Shown in pieces: positions 23,918-33,831 of a stretch of DNA of 64,000 nt. The number at the start of each line of letters is the position of its first letter. The first letter of the stretch is position 1. The stretch covers positions 102,001-166,000 of the forward strand of contig JAHCAY010000004.1 of NCBI GenBank assembly GCA_019634575.1. Reading direction: 5' to 3'. Origin of the DNA: Candidatus Didemnitutus sp. (GTDB lineage Bacteria > Verrucomicrobiota > Verrucomicrobiia > Opitutales > Opitutaceae). A model generated the notes under the pieces. The model saw only the letters and a list, made by a program, of their open reading frames with translations, was not told the origin of the DNA and searched no databases. A program made the translations under genes and the position numbers.

Positions 23918-24040
23918 GTAGCCCGCGACCTCCGGGCGCGGGAGCGGCGGTTGCCGCGCATCAAAACACCCGTCCTCGGAGAGGCCGGGCTACCTTCGCT
24001 GCCGAGAATTCGCGGCGCGGAGCGGAGTCCGCGCCCTACC
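23917..24040. repeat. Cluster of three palindromic repeat units
   Basis: Unit 1 (23917-23942) is GGTAGCCCGCGACCTCCGGG then CGCGGG. Unit 2 (23969-23994), CCCGTCCTCGGAGAGGCCGG then GCTACC, faces it so that GGTAGCCC / GGGCTACC form outer arms. Unit 3 (24014-24040) has arms GGCGCGGA / TCCGCGCC followed by CTACC. They fill the gap between rnhB and the histidine kinase gene. Confidence 0.7.
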
Positions 24041-24084
24041 TTGACGACCGGCGTCGTGCCGTGCTGATTAGCCGACGCGCTCGC

Positions 24085-25257
24085 ATGGCAGGCAAGAAGC
24101 ACAGCTCCCTCGACAAGGTTCTCGGCCGGCTCGATCAGCTCGATCAGGCCAACCTGCAGAATCTCGTGCAGCGGCTTGTGCGCGAGCGGGCGTTGCTGGA
24201 GTCGGTGTTCAACACCTTGCAGGAAGGCGTGCTGGTGATCGATGCCGACGGCGAGATCGACTACGCGAATGAGGCGGCGATGCGGCTGATCGGCCTGAAG
24301 GAGGGCGCGACGGGCGCCTCGCTGTGGCGGCTCGTGCCAGGTTTGCGGGCTTCGCTCGGCGGAGGCGAAGGGGGCGAGGCGGCTGACCGCGGCTCTCCGC
24401 TCGTCACGCGCGAGTTCGAGCTGAACTACCCGCAGCCGCGCGTGGTCCGGCTGTATCGCGTGCCGTTTCACGAGGGTGCCAACGGCGGGATGCGCTACGC
24501 GATCATCCTGACGGACATCACGAACGAGAAAAAGACCACGGAAGAGCTGATCGAGAACGAGCGCGTGTCCTCGATCCTGCTCCTCGCCGCCGGCGTGGCG
24601 CACGAACTCGGCAATCCGCTCAACTCCCTCACGATCCATCTCCAGCTCATCGATCGGCGGTTGAAAAAGCTCCGCGGCACCAAGGATGGCGATGCGCTCG
24701 CCGAGTCGGTGCGCGTGTGTTCGGACGAGGTCGCGCGGCTCGACGGCATCATCAAGAATTTCCTCGAGGCCATCCGCCCGCGCCCGCCCGATCTCGCCGA
24801 GGTGAACGTCGTCGAGGTGATCGAGGACGTGTTGCGCTTCCAATCGCGCGAACTCGACGACCGCGGCATTACGGTCGACGGGGAACTGCCTTCGAGCACG
24901 CCGGTGATCATGGCGGATCGCGATCAGTTGAAGCAGGTGTTCTTCAACCTCGCGAAGAACGCCATGGAGGCGATGGCGCCCGGCGGCCGGCTCAGCGTGC
25001 GTGTGCGCACGGACGACGATTCGGTCTACGTCGCCTTCGCCGACACCGGCAGCGGCATCAAGGCGGGCGACATGGCGAAGCTGTTTTCGCCCTACCACAC
25101 GACGAAGCCGAGCGGTCACGGCCTCGGGCTCATGATCGTGCAGCGCATCCTGCGCGAGCACGGCGGGCACGTCGGCATCGAGAGCAAGGAAGGCGTCGGC
25201 ACGGTCGTGACGCTGCAATTCCCGCAAAAGCACCGTCGCGTGCGGATGCTGAAGTAA
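24085..25257 (+). CDS. PAS-domain sensor histidine kinase
   Basis: The 390-residue kinase has no membrane segment. A PAS domain (about 35-130; LLESVFNTLQEGVLVIDADGEIDYANEAAMRLIG) is followed by the dimerisation/phosphoacceptor helix LLLAAGVAHELGNPLNSLTIHLQLIDRRL, with the His at about residue 173. The ATPase domain shows QVFFNLAKNAMEAMAPGG (N box), VAFADTGSGI (G1) and GHGLGLMIVQRILREHGGHVGI (G2). It is the NtrB-like cytoplasmic type. The likely cognate regulator is the NtrC-like protein at 29425, about 4 kb away; this pairing is an inference from type and proximity. Confidence 0.92.
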   Translation: MAGKKHSSLDKVLGRLDQLDQANLQNLVQRLVRERALLESVFNTLQEGVLVIDADGEIDYANEAAMRLIGLKEGATGASLWRLVPGLRASLGGGEGGEAADRGSPLVTREFELNYPQPRVVRLYRVPFHEGANGGMRYAIILTDITNEKKTTEELIENERVSSILLLAAGVAHELGNPLNSLTIHLQLIDRRLKKLRGTKDGDALAESVRVCSDEVARLDGIIKNFLEAIRPRPPDLAEVNVVEVIEDVLRFQSRELDDRGITVDGELPSSTPVIMADRDQLKQVFFNLAKNAMEAMAPGGRLSVRVRTDDDSVYVAFADTGSGIKAGDMAKLFSPYHTTKPSGHGLGLMIVQRILREHGGHVGIESKEGVGTVVTLQFPQKHRRVRMLK

Positions 25258-25259
25258 GC

Positions 25260-25802
25260 ATGCGCGGCGTGGCGCGTCTCGTGTCCGGGTTGTGCTGGCT
25301 CGCTTTTGCTGCATGCCAGCATTCGGACCGTGCGTTGCCGGAGGCGGGCGTTGGTGCCGCGAGCTACGTCTTGCTCTCCCCGCCGGAGGAAGCGGCCGCG
25401 AGGGCAGCGGCGAAACCGGATGGGGACGACGCGGGTGCGGTTTCGGAGTCGGTTGCGGCCGTGTTCTTCCAAGCCGCGGAGCCGCTTGGTTTGCTCGCGG
25501 CGCCGCGCTATCCACGCGATTTGTGGCGTCCAGGTGCTTCGGCGGCGATCCTCACCGTGCGGGTGCGCATCGACGCCCACGGGCAGGTGCTCGATGTCGC
25601 GACAAGTCCTGCCGGGCTCTCGACGCATGGGCGCGCCGAAGACGTATTCCTGGACGCGGTCCGCGTGGCGGCGCGGGAATGGCGATTCCAGCCGGCGCGA
25701 GTGCTGCGCGCCACGCCGCCCCGGGAGCCGGGCGCGGCACCCGGTTTGCACGCCGAAACCGTGGCATCCGAGTTGGATCTCCAATTCACCTTTGTGCCGT
25801 AG
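25260..25802 (+). CDS. Lipoprotein with TonB-like C-terminal domain
   Basis: The 180-residue protein starts two bases after the kinase stop codon. MRGVARLVSGLCWLAFAAC is a lipoprotein signal peptide with lipobox AFAAC. After a variable Ala-rich stretch the part ILTVRVRIDAHGQVLDVATSPAGL ... FLDAVRVAAREWRFQPARV resembles the TonB C-terminal fold, which bridges to outer-membrane transporters. Here no energy-coupling TM helix with an SxxxH motif is present, so it is not a canonical TonB. Its role is unknown. It may be cotranscribed with the kinase. Confidence 0.7.
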   Translation: MRGVARLVSGLCWLAFAACQHSDRALPEAGVGAASYVLLSPPEEAAARAAAKPDGDDAGAVSESVAAVFFQAAEPLGLLAAPRYPRDLWRPGASAAILTVRVRIDAHGQVLDVATSPAGLSTHGRAEDVFLDAVRVAAREWRFQPARVLRATPPREPGAAPGLHAETVASELDLQFTFVP

Positions 25803-25878
25803 TGCCGGACGCGAGGCCGCAAAGCTTGCGCAGGGTTGCGCAAAGGGCGGGGGGCCGGGCGCTTCGATTACGGGCAGG

Positions 25879-27336
25879 ATGGCAGAGCCGGAATTCCTTC
25901 CCGCAGGTATGCCGCCGCAACTCCAACCCCAGACCGCCAAATACGCTTGGTCCACCATCGGGCGCGCTTCGCCCCCGAAGCGGGCCGCGGAGGAGCGCGT
26001 GGCGGATTTTCACGAGATCTACCGGGAGTTCGACGAGGCGACCGTGCGGGCGCAGGCGGCGCGCTGCATCCAGTGCCCGAATGCCGGTTGCGTGCAGGCC
26101 TGTCCGCTCAACAACCGCATCCCCGAGTGGCTGGCCCTGACGGCGGCGGGCGATTTTCTCGGGGCGGCTGCGTTGTCCCGCGCGACGAGCAACATGCCGG
26201 AAATCTGCTCGCGCGTGTGTCCGCAGGAGAAACTTTGCGAGGGCTCGTGCATCCTCACGTCGAAGACGGACGCGGTGGCGATCGGCGCGGTCGAGCGGTT
26301 CATCAACGAATACGCGTTCCGCCACGGCGGCTTCGAGCTTCTGCAGGCGCCCGCGAACGGCCGGCGCGTGGCCGTGATCGGTTCCGGGCCCGGCGGGCTC
26401 GCGTGCGCCGACGAGCTGGCGAAGCTCGGCTACGGCGTCACGGTGTTCGAGTCGCAGCTGATTCCCGGCGGCCTGCTGGTGAACGGCATCCCGGCGTTCA
26501 AGCTCGAGAAGCACGTGGTCGAGCGCCGCGTCGACCTGCTCGTGCGCCGCGGCGTGGAGTTCAAGCTCGGGGTGCGCGTCGGCTGGGACGTTTCGCTGGA
26601 GGAATTGCGGGAAAAATTCGACGCGATCTTCCTCGGGGTCGGCGCGCAGAAGCCGAAGCCGCTCGACATCCCGGGCGCGAATCTGCGCGGCATCGTCGAC
26701 GCGTTGCCGTTCCTGATTCCGAAGAACGTCGATTCGCCGCTCGCGGAAGGCGCACAGGTCGACGTGACCGGCAAGCGCGTGGTCGTGCTCGGCGGCGGCG
26801 ACACGGCGATGGATTGCCTGCGGACGGCTTTGCGCAGCGGCGCGAGCGAGGTGACGTGCGTCTATCGCCGCGACCTCGCGAACATGCCGGGCAGCCGCAA
26901 GGAATACGCGAACGCGACCGAGGAGGGCGCGCGTTTCCTGTTCCTCACCAATCCGACGGAAATCGTCGGCAACGCGAACGGCGACCTGATCGAGGTGCGT
27001 TGCACGCGCATGGAGCTCGGTGCGCCCGACGCTTCGGGGCGGCGCAAGCCCCGCGCGGTGCCGAACTCGGAATTCGCGATCGCGGCGGACATCGTGCTCG
27101 TCGCCTACGGCTTCGATCCCGTGCCTTGGCCGGAGGGCAGCGCGTTCGCGCAGATCGAGGTGGACGATTGGGATGGATTGAAGGTCGACCGCAACCAGAT
27201 GACGAGCGTCGCGGGCGTGTTTGCCGGCGGCGACTCGGTGCGCGGGCCGAGCCTCGTGGTGCACGCGGTGCGCGACGGCCGGAAAGCGGCGCAGGGCATC
27301 CACCGCTGGGTGACGGAGCCGCGGGTGTCGGCTTGA
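25879..27336 (+). CDS. GltD-like NAD(P)H oxidoreductase (glutamate synthase small-subunit family)
   Basis: The 485-residue protein has an N-terminal iron-sulfur part with CIQCPNAGCVQACPLNNRIPEW and CSRVCPQEKLCEGSC (eight Cys that could hold two [4Fe-4S] clusters). The FAD-binding motif VAVIGSGPGGLACADELAK and the NAD(P)-binding VVVLGGGDTAMDCLRTALRSGASEVTCVYRRD follow, then GVFAGGDSVRGPSLVVHAVRDGRKAAQGI near the end. The family includes GltD and several electron-bifurcating or ferredoxin-linked subunits. No large subunit (gltB) is adjacent, so glutamate synthase activity is not certain. Confidence 0.88.
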   Translation: MAEPEFLPAGMPPQLQPQTAKYAWSTIGRASPPKRAAEERVADFHEIYREFDEATVRAQAARCIQCPNAGCVQACPLNNRIPEWLALTAAGDFLGAAALSRATSNMPEICSRVCPQEKLCEGSCILTSKTDAVAIGAVERFINEYAFRHGGFELLQAPANGRRVAVIGSGPGGLACADELAKLGYGVTVFESQLIPGGLLVNGIPAFKLEKHVVERRVDLLVRRGVEFKLGVRVGWDVSLEELREKFDAIFLGVGAQKPKPLDIPGANLRGIVDALPFLIPKNVDSPLAEGAQVDVTGKRVVVLGGGDTAMDCLRTALRSGASEVTCVYRRDLANMPGSRKEYANATEEGARFLFLTNPTEIVGNANGDLIEVRCTRMELGAPDASGRRKPRAVPNSEFAIAADIVLVAYGFDPVPWPEGSAFAQIEVDDWDGLKVDRNQMTSVAGVFAGGDSVRGPSLVVHAVRDGRKAAQGIHRWVTEPRVSA

Positions 27337-27453
27337 TCGCGCACGGTAGGTGCGGCGTGGCGGTTTGAAGCGGGCAAGGCGTGGGCGGAGCGCGCGCTTG
27401 CTGGCGCTTTCCCGGTGCGTGCCGGTGCGTGGGCGCGCGGTCGGCGCAGCGGC

Positions 27454-28317
27454 TCAGCGTTCCCGGTCGTTCGTGTTGTTGCGCGGATCGTCCTTGTCGC
27501 GGTGGCGTTCGGGGGGCGGAGCGGGAGTCGGGCGCGAAGACGGCGGAGGCGGAGGAGTGTGCGTTTCAGGACGCGGGGGCGATGACACCGGCGGCGGAGA
27601 ATGCGGGCGCGGGCGATCGCCGTGGTCGCGCGTATCGGGCGGGCCGTCGTGATGGCGATCGTGCGTGTCGGGGCGCCGGGGTGGGACGGCGTCGTCGGGG
27701 CGGCGATCGTGGTTCTTGTCGCGATCGTGCGGACGGCTCGGGCGGATCGGAGGCGGCGGTGCCGGAGTGACGACCACGGGCGGCGGCGCGGGGCGGCGCG
27801 GTTCGACGGGTTTCAGGTAGTCGCGCGGGTAGTGCGGCCGCAGATAGTCGCGGGGGCGGTAAGGATAATAACCGAACTCAGGCCACGGATTATAGTAATA
27901 GCCGAAGTCGAAAAACGGGTCGTAGTTCGACGCGAGCGCCGTGGGCGGATACGTGGCGGAGTCGCGGGACGGAGCGGAGTAGGCGGCGCCGACGTTGCCC
28001 GGATTGAAGACGGTGACTTGGAACTCGCCGCTGGCCGTGACAGACACGCGGATGATGCGGTCGGCGGCGGCGGCGTTGCTCACCAGCACGTCGTCCGGCG
28101 AGAGCAAGCCGCGTTCCGTGAGGTAGCGCACGATCTCGTCGCGCTTGGCCTGGAGTTGCTCGGCGTTGAGTTGTCCGTCCTCCGAGGCGAGCAGGAGCGC
28201 GGTGTTGATCCGGTAGACGGTGCGGGTGACCACGCGCGGCGGGGGCGGCGTGGAGCAGGCGGTCAGCAACATCGCGATGGCGAGGAGCGAGACGGAGAGC
28301 GGCCGCAGGAGGGACAT
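27454..28317 (-). CDS. Pro/His/Asp-rich lipoprotein
   Basis: The 287-residue protein starts MSLLRPLSVSLLAIAMLLTACS, a lipoprotein signal peptide, with a GGAAAG ribosome-binding site upstream. Residues about 25-110 form a small folded region (VYRINTALLLASEDGQLNAEQLQAKRDEIVRYLTERGLLSPDDVLVSNA). A Tyr/Pro stretch follows (YDPFFDFGYYYNPWPEFGYYPYRPRDYLRPHYPRDYLKP), then about 120 residues of Pro, Arg, His and Asp repeats. The tail looks disordered and could bind metal or wall polymers; this is only an inference. It follows a tiny lipoprotein gene (28359-28508) on the same strand. An alternative ATG at 28362 overlaps that gene's stop but would spoil the signal peptide. Confidence 0.75.
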   Translation of the reverse strand: MSLLRPLSVSLLAIAMLLTACSTPPPPRVVTRTVYRINTALLLASEDGQLNAEQLQAKRDEIVRYLTERGLLSPDDVLVSNAAAADRIIRVSVTASGEFQVTVFNPGNVGAAYSAPSRDSATYPPTALASNYDPFFDFGYYYNPWPEFGYYPYRPRDYLRPHYPRDYLKPVEPRRPAPPPVVVTPAPPPPIRPSRPHDRDKNHDRRPDDAVPPRRPDTHDRHHDGPPDTRDHGDRPRPHSPPPVSSPPRPETHTPPPPPSSRPTPAPPPERHRDKDDPRNNTNDRER

Positions 28318-28358
28318 GCGAGGACTTTCCGCCCGAATCGGCCGAAGCGCAACCGCGC

Positions 28359-28508
28359 TCATGGCTCGGCATTCGCGGCGTCGCGTGCGGGGGGGAGCGC
28401 GCCGGGGATGTTCATCGGCATGCTGGCGCAGCCGAAGACGAGCAAAGAGAGCAGCGCGGCGGCGATCAACGCGAGCCGGCCGGCGGAGCGCGGGCACAAA
28501 TTGGGCAT
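28359..28508 (-). CDS. Very small lipoprotein (49 residues)
   Basis: ATG at 28508 opens a 49-residue frame: MPNLCPRSAGRLALIAAALL then SLLVFGCASMPMNIPGALPP and a short tail. The signal peptide with lipobox VFGC is clear and leaves only about 20 mature residues. The stop overlaps an ATG of the downstream lipoprotein frame (ATGA at 28359-28362), which suggests coupling. Small lipoproteins of this kind are often missed. The function is unknown. Confidence 0.6.
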   Translation of the reverse strand: MPNLCPRSAGRLALIAAALLSLLVFGCASMPMNIPGALPPARDAANAEP

Positions 28509-28706
28509 GCGGCTTGGGACGTGAGCTGGGCGACGACGTTCCCGGCCGAAAGACAGGAGGGGTGACTTTGAGGAAAATCCCCGCGGCCCTGCACGGGAGC
28601 TTGTCCGAGGCGCAGTGGCTTGCCAGCGCCCGATCTCTCCGTGGGCAGCAGGCCGGGTATTCGCGAGCGGGTTCCTGTGCTGGAGAGCGCGCGGACGCAG
28701 TCGCCT

Positions 28707-29321
28707 TCAGCAGCGCTCGTATTTCCAGTTGCGGGTCTTGCCCTCGGCGAGCCAGGCGAGCGTGGTGGCGAGGCGGGTGGCGCGCGTCGCGGGGCGTTTC
28801 GCTTCGGTGATCCACTCGACGTAGTCCTTGCGGTGGCTGTAGCTGAACTTCGCCCACGTCGCGGCGGCGGTTTTGTTTTTCTTCAGCGCAGCGACGAGGT
28901 CGGCCGGGACGCGCAGCGGGCGGCGCGGCGCGATCTTGCGTTTGGGACGAGGCGGCAGGCCGGCGCGCGTGCGCTCGGCAGCTTGCTTCAGGAAGGTGAC
29001 GATGACCTTGTCGGCTGGCAGGTCGGCGAGGCTCGCGATGCGGCCGGCGGCGCCCATCGCGGTGCCGTTGGCGTGAAGTTTCTCGAATTCCTCGGTGATG
29101 TCGCGACGCCAGAACCCGAAGGCCGTGTGCGCTTTGAACGCGGCGAAGTTGCACAACGGCGTGTTCTCGACAGTGAAGAAGGGCATGCCCCACTTGATAG
29201 TTTCGGCGGCGTCGGGCACGGCGCGGTGCACGAGCGCGCGGAGGTGGGCGAGGATCGGACGCGCGAAGGGCGCGGCTTTGGCGAGGTAGGCGTCGATGCG
29301 CGGGTCGGCGGCGTGGGGCAT
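28707..29321 (-). CDS. YdeI/DUF1801-family protein
   Basis: The 204-residue protein has DPRIDAYLAKAAPFARPILAHLRALVHRAVPDAAETIKWGMPFFTVENTPLCNFAAFKAH, the start of the DUF1801/YdeI fold, and ends with the YdeI hallmark AALKKNKTAAATWAKFSYSHRKDYVEWITEAKRPATRATRLATTLAWLAEGKTRNWKY. The E. coli relatives have been linked to bacteriocin or antimicrobial peptide tolerance, but the molecular role is not settled. It stands alone on the minus strand before the NtrC-type regulator. Confidence 0.85.
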   Translation of the reverse strand: MPHAADPRIDAYLAKAAPFARPILAHLRALVHRAVPDAAETIKWGMPFFTVENTPLCNFAAFKAHTAFGFWRRDITEEFEKLHANGTAMGAAGRIASLADLPADKVIVTFLKQAAERTRAGLPPRPKRKIAPRRPLRVPADLVAALKKNKTAAATWAKFSYSHRKDYVEWITEAKRPATRATRLATTLAWLAEGKTRNWKYERC

Positions 29322-29424
29322 GGCGGGTTTCTGGCGGGACCTTGGCCGATTGGCCAGCGCGGAGGTGTGCCATCGCGTCTCGATTGCCGTTGACCGGGTC
29401 GGGAGCGGGGGGCTTCATCGCGGC

Positions 29425-30795
<1,371 letters not shown>

Positions 30796-30805
30796 GCGCG
30801 GCGCG

Positions 30806-32578
30806 ATGAAGTCGACGCAGGAGTTCATCCATTGGCTGGAGCAGGGAGCCGGCGCGCGGGTGTTGCGCGGCGTGGTGCTGGCGATCGGTGCGGTGCTGCT
30901 TACGGCGGTGTTTGCCTGGAAGCAATTTCACGGCGTCCCGAACGAGTGGACGTTGCAGCAGGCCGAGCTCGGCCGGCAGATCGCGCATGGGCAGGGGTTC
31001 ACCACGCAAGTGAATTACCCGCAGACTTACGCGGTGATGAAGGCGCGCGGCGTGCCGTTGAGCGAGACGCAGCCGTATCCCGAGCTGAGTCACGCGCCGT
31101 TGTATCCGCTGTTGCTCGCCGCGGCCTTCAAGCTCGCGCCGGCGAGCCTCTGGTCGCATGTGCCGGAGCCGCCCAATGGCTGGGCGCCGGACTACGTCGT
31201 GCTGGGGGTGAACCTGGCGTTGTTCTGGCTCGGCATGGCGTTGGTGTGGCGGCTCGCGCGACAGTTGTTCGATGCCGGTGTCGCGTGGGTCGCGACGCTC
31301 GGCGCGGCGGTGTCGGTGACGCTGTGGCAGCAAACGGTCGTCGTCAGCGGGATGCCGTTGATGATGGTGCTGGCGCTGGCGGTTTTCGTGGTGCTGGCGG
31401 GCGGCGAGGAGAGCTGGGCGGAGCATCCGGCATGGAATCGCGGACTGGCGGCACGGATGGCGGCGCTCGGTGCGGGTGGGGCGTTGCTGTTTCTCACGGA
31501 GTATTCGGCGGGGTTGCTGGCGCTGGCGCTCGCGGGTTATCTCGCCTGGCGCCTGCGCGGGGCGGCACGCTGGCCGGCGCTCGGGGTTTTTGCGGCGACG
31601 TTCGTGCTGCTGGTCGCGCCGTGGCTGATCCGCAACGTCGTGGTGGTCGGCCATCCGCTCGGGCTGGCGTGGCAGAATCTCGCGTTGAAGGCGGACGACA
31701 ACACCGCGTTGCCCAGCGCGGCGCGCACGACGGCGACGGTCGAATACATTGGTCTCGACCTGAAGAAGCTCGGCAACAAGGGCCTCACGGGCATGGAGCG
31801 CAACCTGAAGGAGCGCATCTGGTCCGGCGGCGGCCTGCTGTTCACCGCGTTCTTCGTGGCGGGGCTGGCGTATCAGTTCCGGCATGGGCCGACGAATCGC
31901 GTGCGGTGGTGCTTCGCCGGGACGCTGCTCGTGCTGCTGGCGGGCCAGCCGTTTTTCAGCGCCGGAGAGAGCCCGCGGCTGCCGGCCTATTACCTCGCGC
32001 CGCTACTGATTGTGTTTGGCGCGGGTTTTTTCGCGGTGTTGATCGGCAGCCAGGGCGCGCTCGCGGCGCGTTGGCGCTGGGTCGCGGCGGCCTTGCTGGC
32101 GTTGCAGGCGCTGCCGCTGGTGCGCGACTGCCTGGAACCGCGGAAGATTCATTTCTATTACCCGCCGTATTTCCCGAATCTCTTCCTCGAGCTGAAGCGT
32201 GACACCCAATCGCGGTTCATGCCCGGCGTGGCCGTCGCGGCCGATGTGCCGGCGGGCACGGCGTGGTATGGCCAGCAACGCGTCTGGGCGAAGCCGGAGC
32301 GGCTGCGCGATTTCTACGAAATCACCGTGCAACAACCCATCGGCGCGCTGCTGCTCACGCCGGTGACGCTCGACCGGCCGTTCTTCACGGAGCTGGCGGC
32401 ACGGCGCGAGGACGCGATCCGCACCTTGTCCGACACCGGCGGCTGGGGACCGGTCTACGCGGGCCTGGTGACGCGTCGCATGCCGGCGAATTTTCCGCTC
32501 GCGGGACAGCCCCAGCGGCTGACCGAAAACATGGTGCTCCTCATTGACCCGTCCGCCATTCGGCTAAGGGGAAATTGA
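30806..32578 (+). CDS. Integral-membrane glycosyltransferase-like protein (GT39/ArnT type)
   Basis: The 590-residue protein has a first membrane helix at about 20-40, then a periplasmic loop with PNEWTLQQAELGRQIAHGQGFTTQVNYPQTYAVMK and ELSHAPLYPLLLAAAFKL, and about nine more hydrophobic helices up to residue 430. The early loop (acidic E in the AEL stretch, then APLYP) resembles GT-C glycosyltransferases that use polyprenyl-phosphate sugars. The C-terminal 160 residues are soluble and periplasmic. It is probably involved in exopolysaccharide or protein glycosylation. Only 10 bp separate it from the NtrC-type gene and its stop overlaps the region leading into the barrel gene. Confidence 0.75.
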   Translation: MKSTQEFIHWLEQGAGARVLRGVVLAIGAVLLTAVFAWKQFHGVPNEWTLQQAELGRQIAHGQGFTTQVNYPQTYAVMKARGVPLSETQPYPELSHAPLYPLLLAAAFKLAPASLWSHVPEPPNGWAPDYVVLGVNLALFWLGMALVWRLARQLFDAGVAWVATLGAAVSVTLWQQTVVVSGMPLMMVLALAVFVVLAGGEESWAEHPAWNRGLAARMAALGAGGALLFLTEYSAGLLALALAGYLAWRLRGAARWPALGVFAATFVLLVAPWLIRNVVVVGHPLGLAWQNLALKADDNTALPSAARTTATVEYIGLDLKKLGNKGLTGMERNLKERIWSGGGLLFTAFFVAGLAYQFRHGPTNRVRWCFAGTLLVLLAGQPFFSAGESPRLPAYYLAPLLIVFGAGFFAVLIGSQGALAARWRWVAAALLALQALPLVRDCLEPRKIHFYYPPYFPNLFLELKRDTQSRFMPGVAVAADVPAGTAWYGQQRVWAKPERLRDFYEITVQQPIGALLLTPVTLDRPFFTELAARREDAIRTLSDTGGWGPVYAGLVTRRMPANFPLAGQPQRLTENMVLLIDPSAIRLRGN

Positions 32579-32637
32579 TTTGCGTCTGGGTGGGGCAGAC
32601 GGCTTGCTGGCGCATCGGTTTCCCACCGATGCTGACC

Positions 32638-33813
32638 ATGAACACTCCGCTTCGCCTAGCCGCGTTGGCTGTGCTTTTTCCCGCCCTGAGTTTCGCCGTT
32701 TACGCCCCGATTCCGGAGCAGGAACAGGGCAAGGCGCTGTCGTTTCAGCTGGGCGCCTCGGTGTATCAGGACTCGAACATTTTCGGCTCCGCGACCGGGG
32801 AGATCGACAGCTTGGTTTACTCGGTCAATCCGTCGGTGTCCTACAACGCGTCGGTCGACGACCAGACGTTCGTCTCCGCGAGCTACAGCCTCAACCTCGA
32901 TCACGTCGTCGATCGCCCGGGCAAGAAGGACCTCACCAGCCACACGCTCAACGCCCGCGTGGCGCACGCGTTCAGCCAGTCGACCAGCCTCGACGTGAGC
33001 GACAGCTACCTGATCTCGAAAAACCCGCAATCGCTGCTCGCCGGTCTCACGTTGAACACCGATCAGTCGTTCAAGATGAACCAGTTCAACGCCCGGTTCA
33101 CCACCACCGCCGGCCCGAAGACCGGCGTGGTGTTCAAATACCGCAACATCGACTACGCCTACGACCTCGACACCCTCGCCACGCAGCTGGACCGCATGGA
33201 GCACCTCGCCGGAGTGGAACTGAGCTTCGCCGTGCTGCCCGTGACCAAGCTCGCGGCGGAATACCGCTATCAAAACGTCGCCTACGACGCCGGCTCCGCC
33301 GTGAAGGACAAGCGCTCCCACTTCGTCCTCGGCGGCGCCGACTACAATCCCAGCGAGGCGCTCACGCTGACGTTCCGCGGCGGCTTCGAGGATCGCACCC
33401 GCGAAGGCGCCGCCTCGACCACCGGCCCCTACGTCGAACTCAGCACGCGCTACACGTATGGTCAGAACTCCTTCGTCGCCGGCGGCTACGTCTACACGCT
33501 CGAAGAGGCGTCCGACGTGGCCCGCTTCACCGATACCAAGGTGAACCGCTTCTTCGTGAACGTGCAGCACCGCCTCTCCCCCTTGGTCACGGCCTCGGGA
33601 TCGCTCACTTGGGAACCGTCCCAACTCCAGGGCCGCGCCGGCGTGCCCGATGTCGACGAGACCACCACTCGCGTCGGCCTCGCGCTCTCCTGGCTGCCGA
33701 CCAAGAACTGGACGATCAGCGCCACCTTCGACGCCGACCAGATCGCCTCGGACGATCCGGTCCGTGATCAGGACCGCACACGCTACGGCGTCTCGGCGCG
33801 CTTCTCCTTCTAA
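32638..33813 (+). CDS. Outer-membrane beta-barrel protein of an exopolysaccharide locus
   Basis: The 391-residue protein has a signal peptide (MNTPLRLAALAVLFPALSFA) and then a continuous set of amphipathic strands (for example VYQDSNIFGSATGEIDSLVYSVNPSVSYNAS, TRVGLALSWLPTKNWTISATFDAD). The C-terminal residues YGVSARFSF end in Phe, as barrel proteins do. The DSNIF motif near the start is frequent in barrels of exopolysaccharide export clusters. It lies between a glycosyltransferase and the Wzc-like gene. It probably helps polymer pass the outer membrane, but this is not proven by sequence. An ATG at 32629 (MLTMNTP) is a possible alternative start. Confidence 0.8.
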   Translation: MNTPLRLAALAVLFPALSFAVYAPIPEQEQGKALSFQLGASVYQDSNIFGSATGEIDSLVYSVNPSVSYNASVDDQTFVSASYSLNLDHVVDRPGKKDLTSHTLNARVAHAFSQSTSLDVSDSYLISKNPQSLLAGLTLNTDQSFKMNQFNARFTTTAGPKTGVVFKYRNIDYAYDLDTLATQLDRMEHLAGVELSFAVLPVTKLAAEYRYQNVAYDAGSAVKDKRSHFVLGGADYNPSEALTLTFRGGFEDRTREGAASTTGPYVELSTRYTYGQNSFVAGGYVYTLEEASDVARFTDTKVNRFFVNVQHRLSPLVTASGSLTWEPSQLQGRAGVPDVDETTTRVGLALSWLPTKNWTISATFDADQIASDDPVRDQDRTRYGVSARFSF

Positions 33814-33831
33814 CGGACCGCACCCGCCGCA

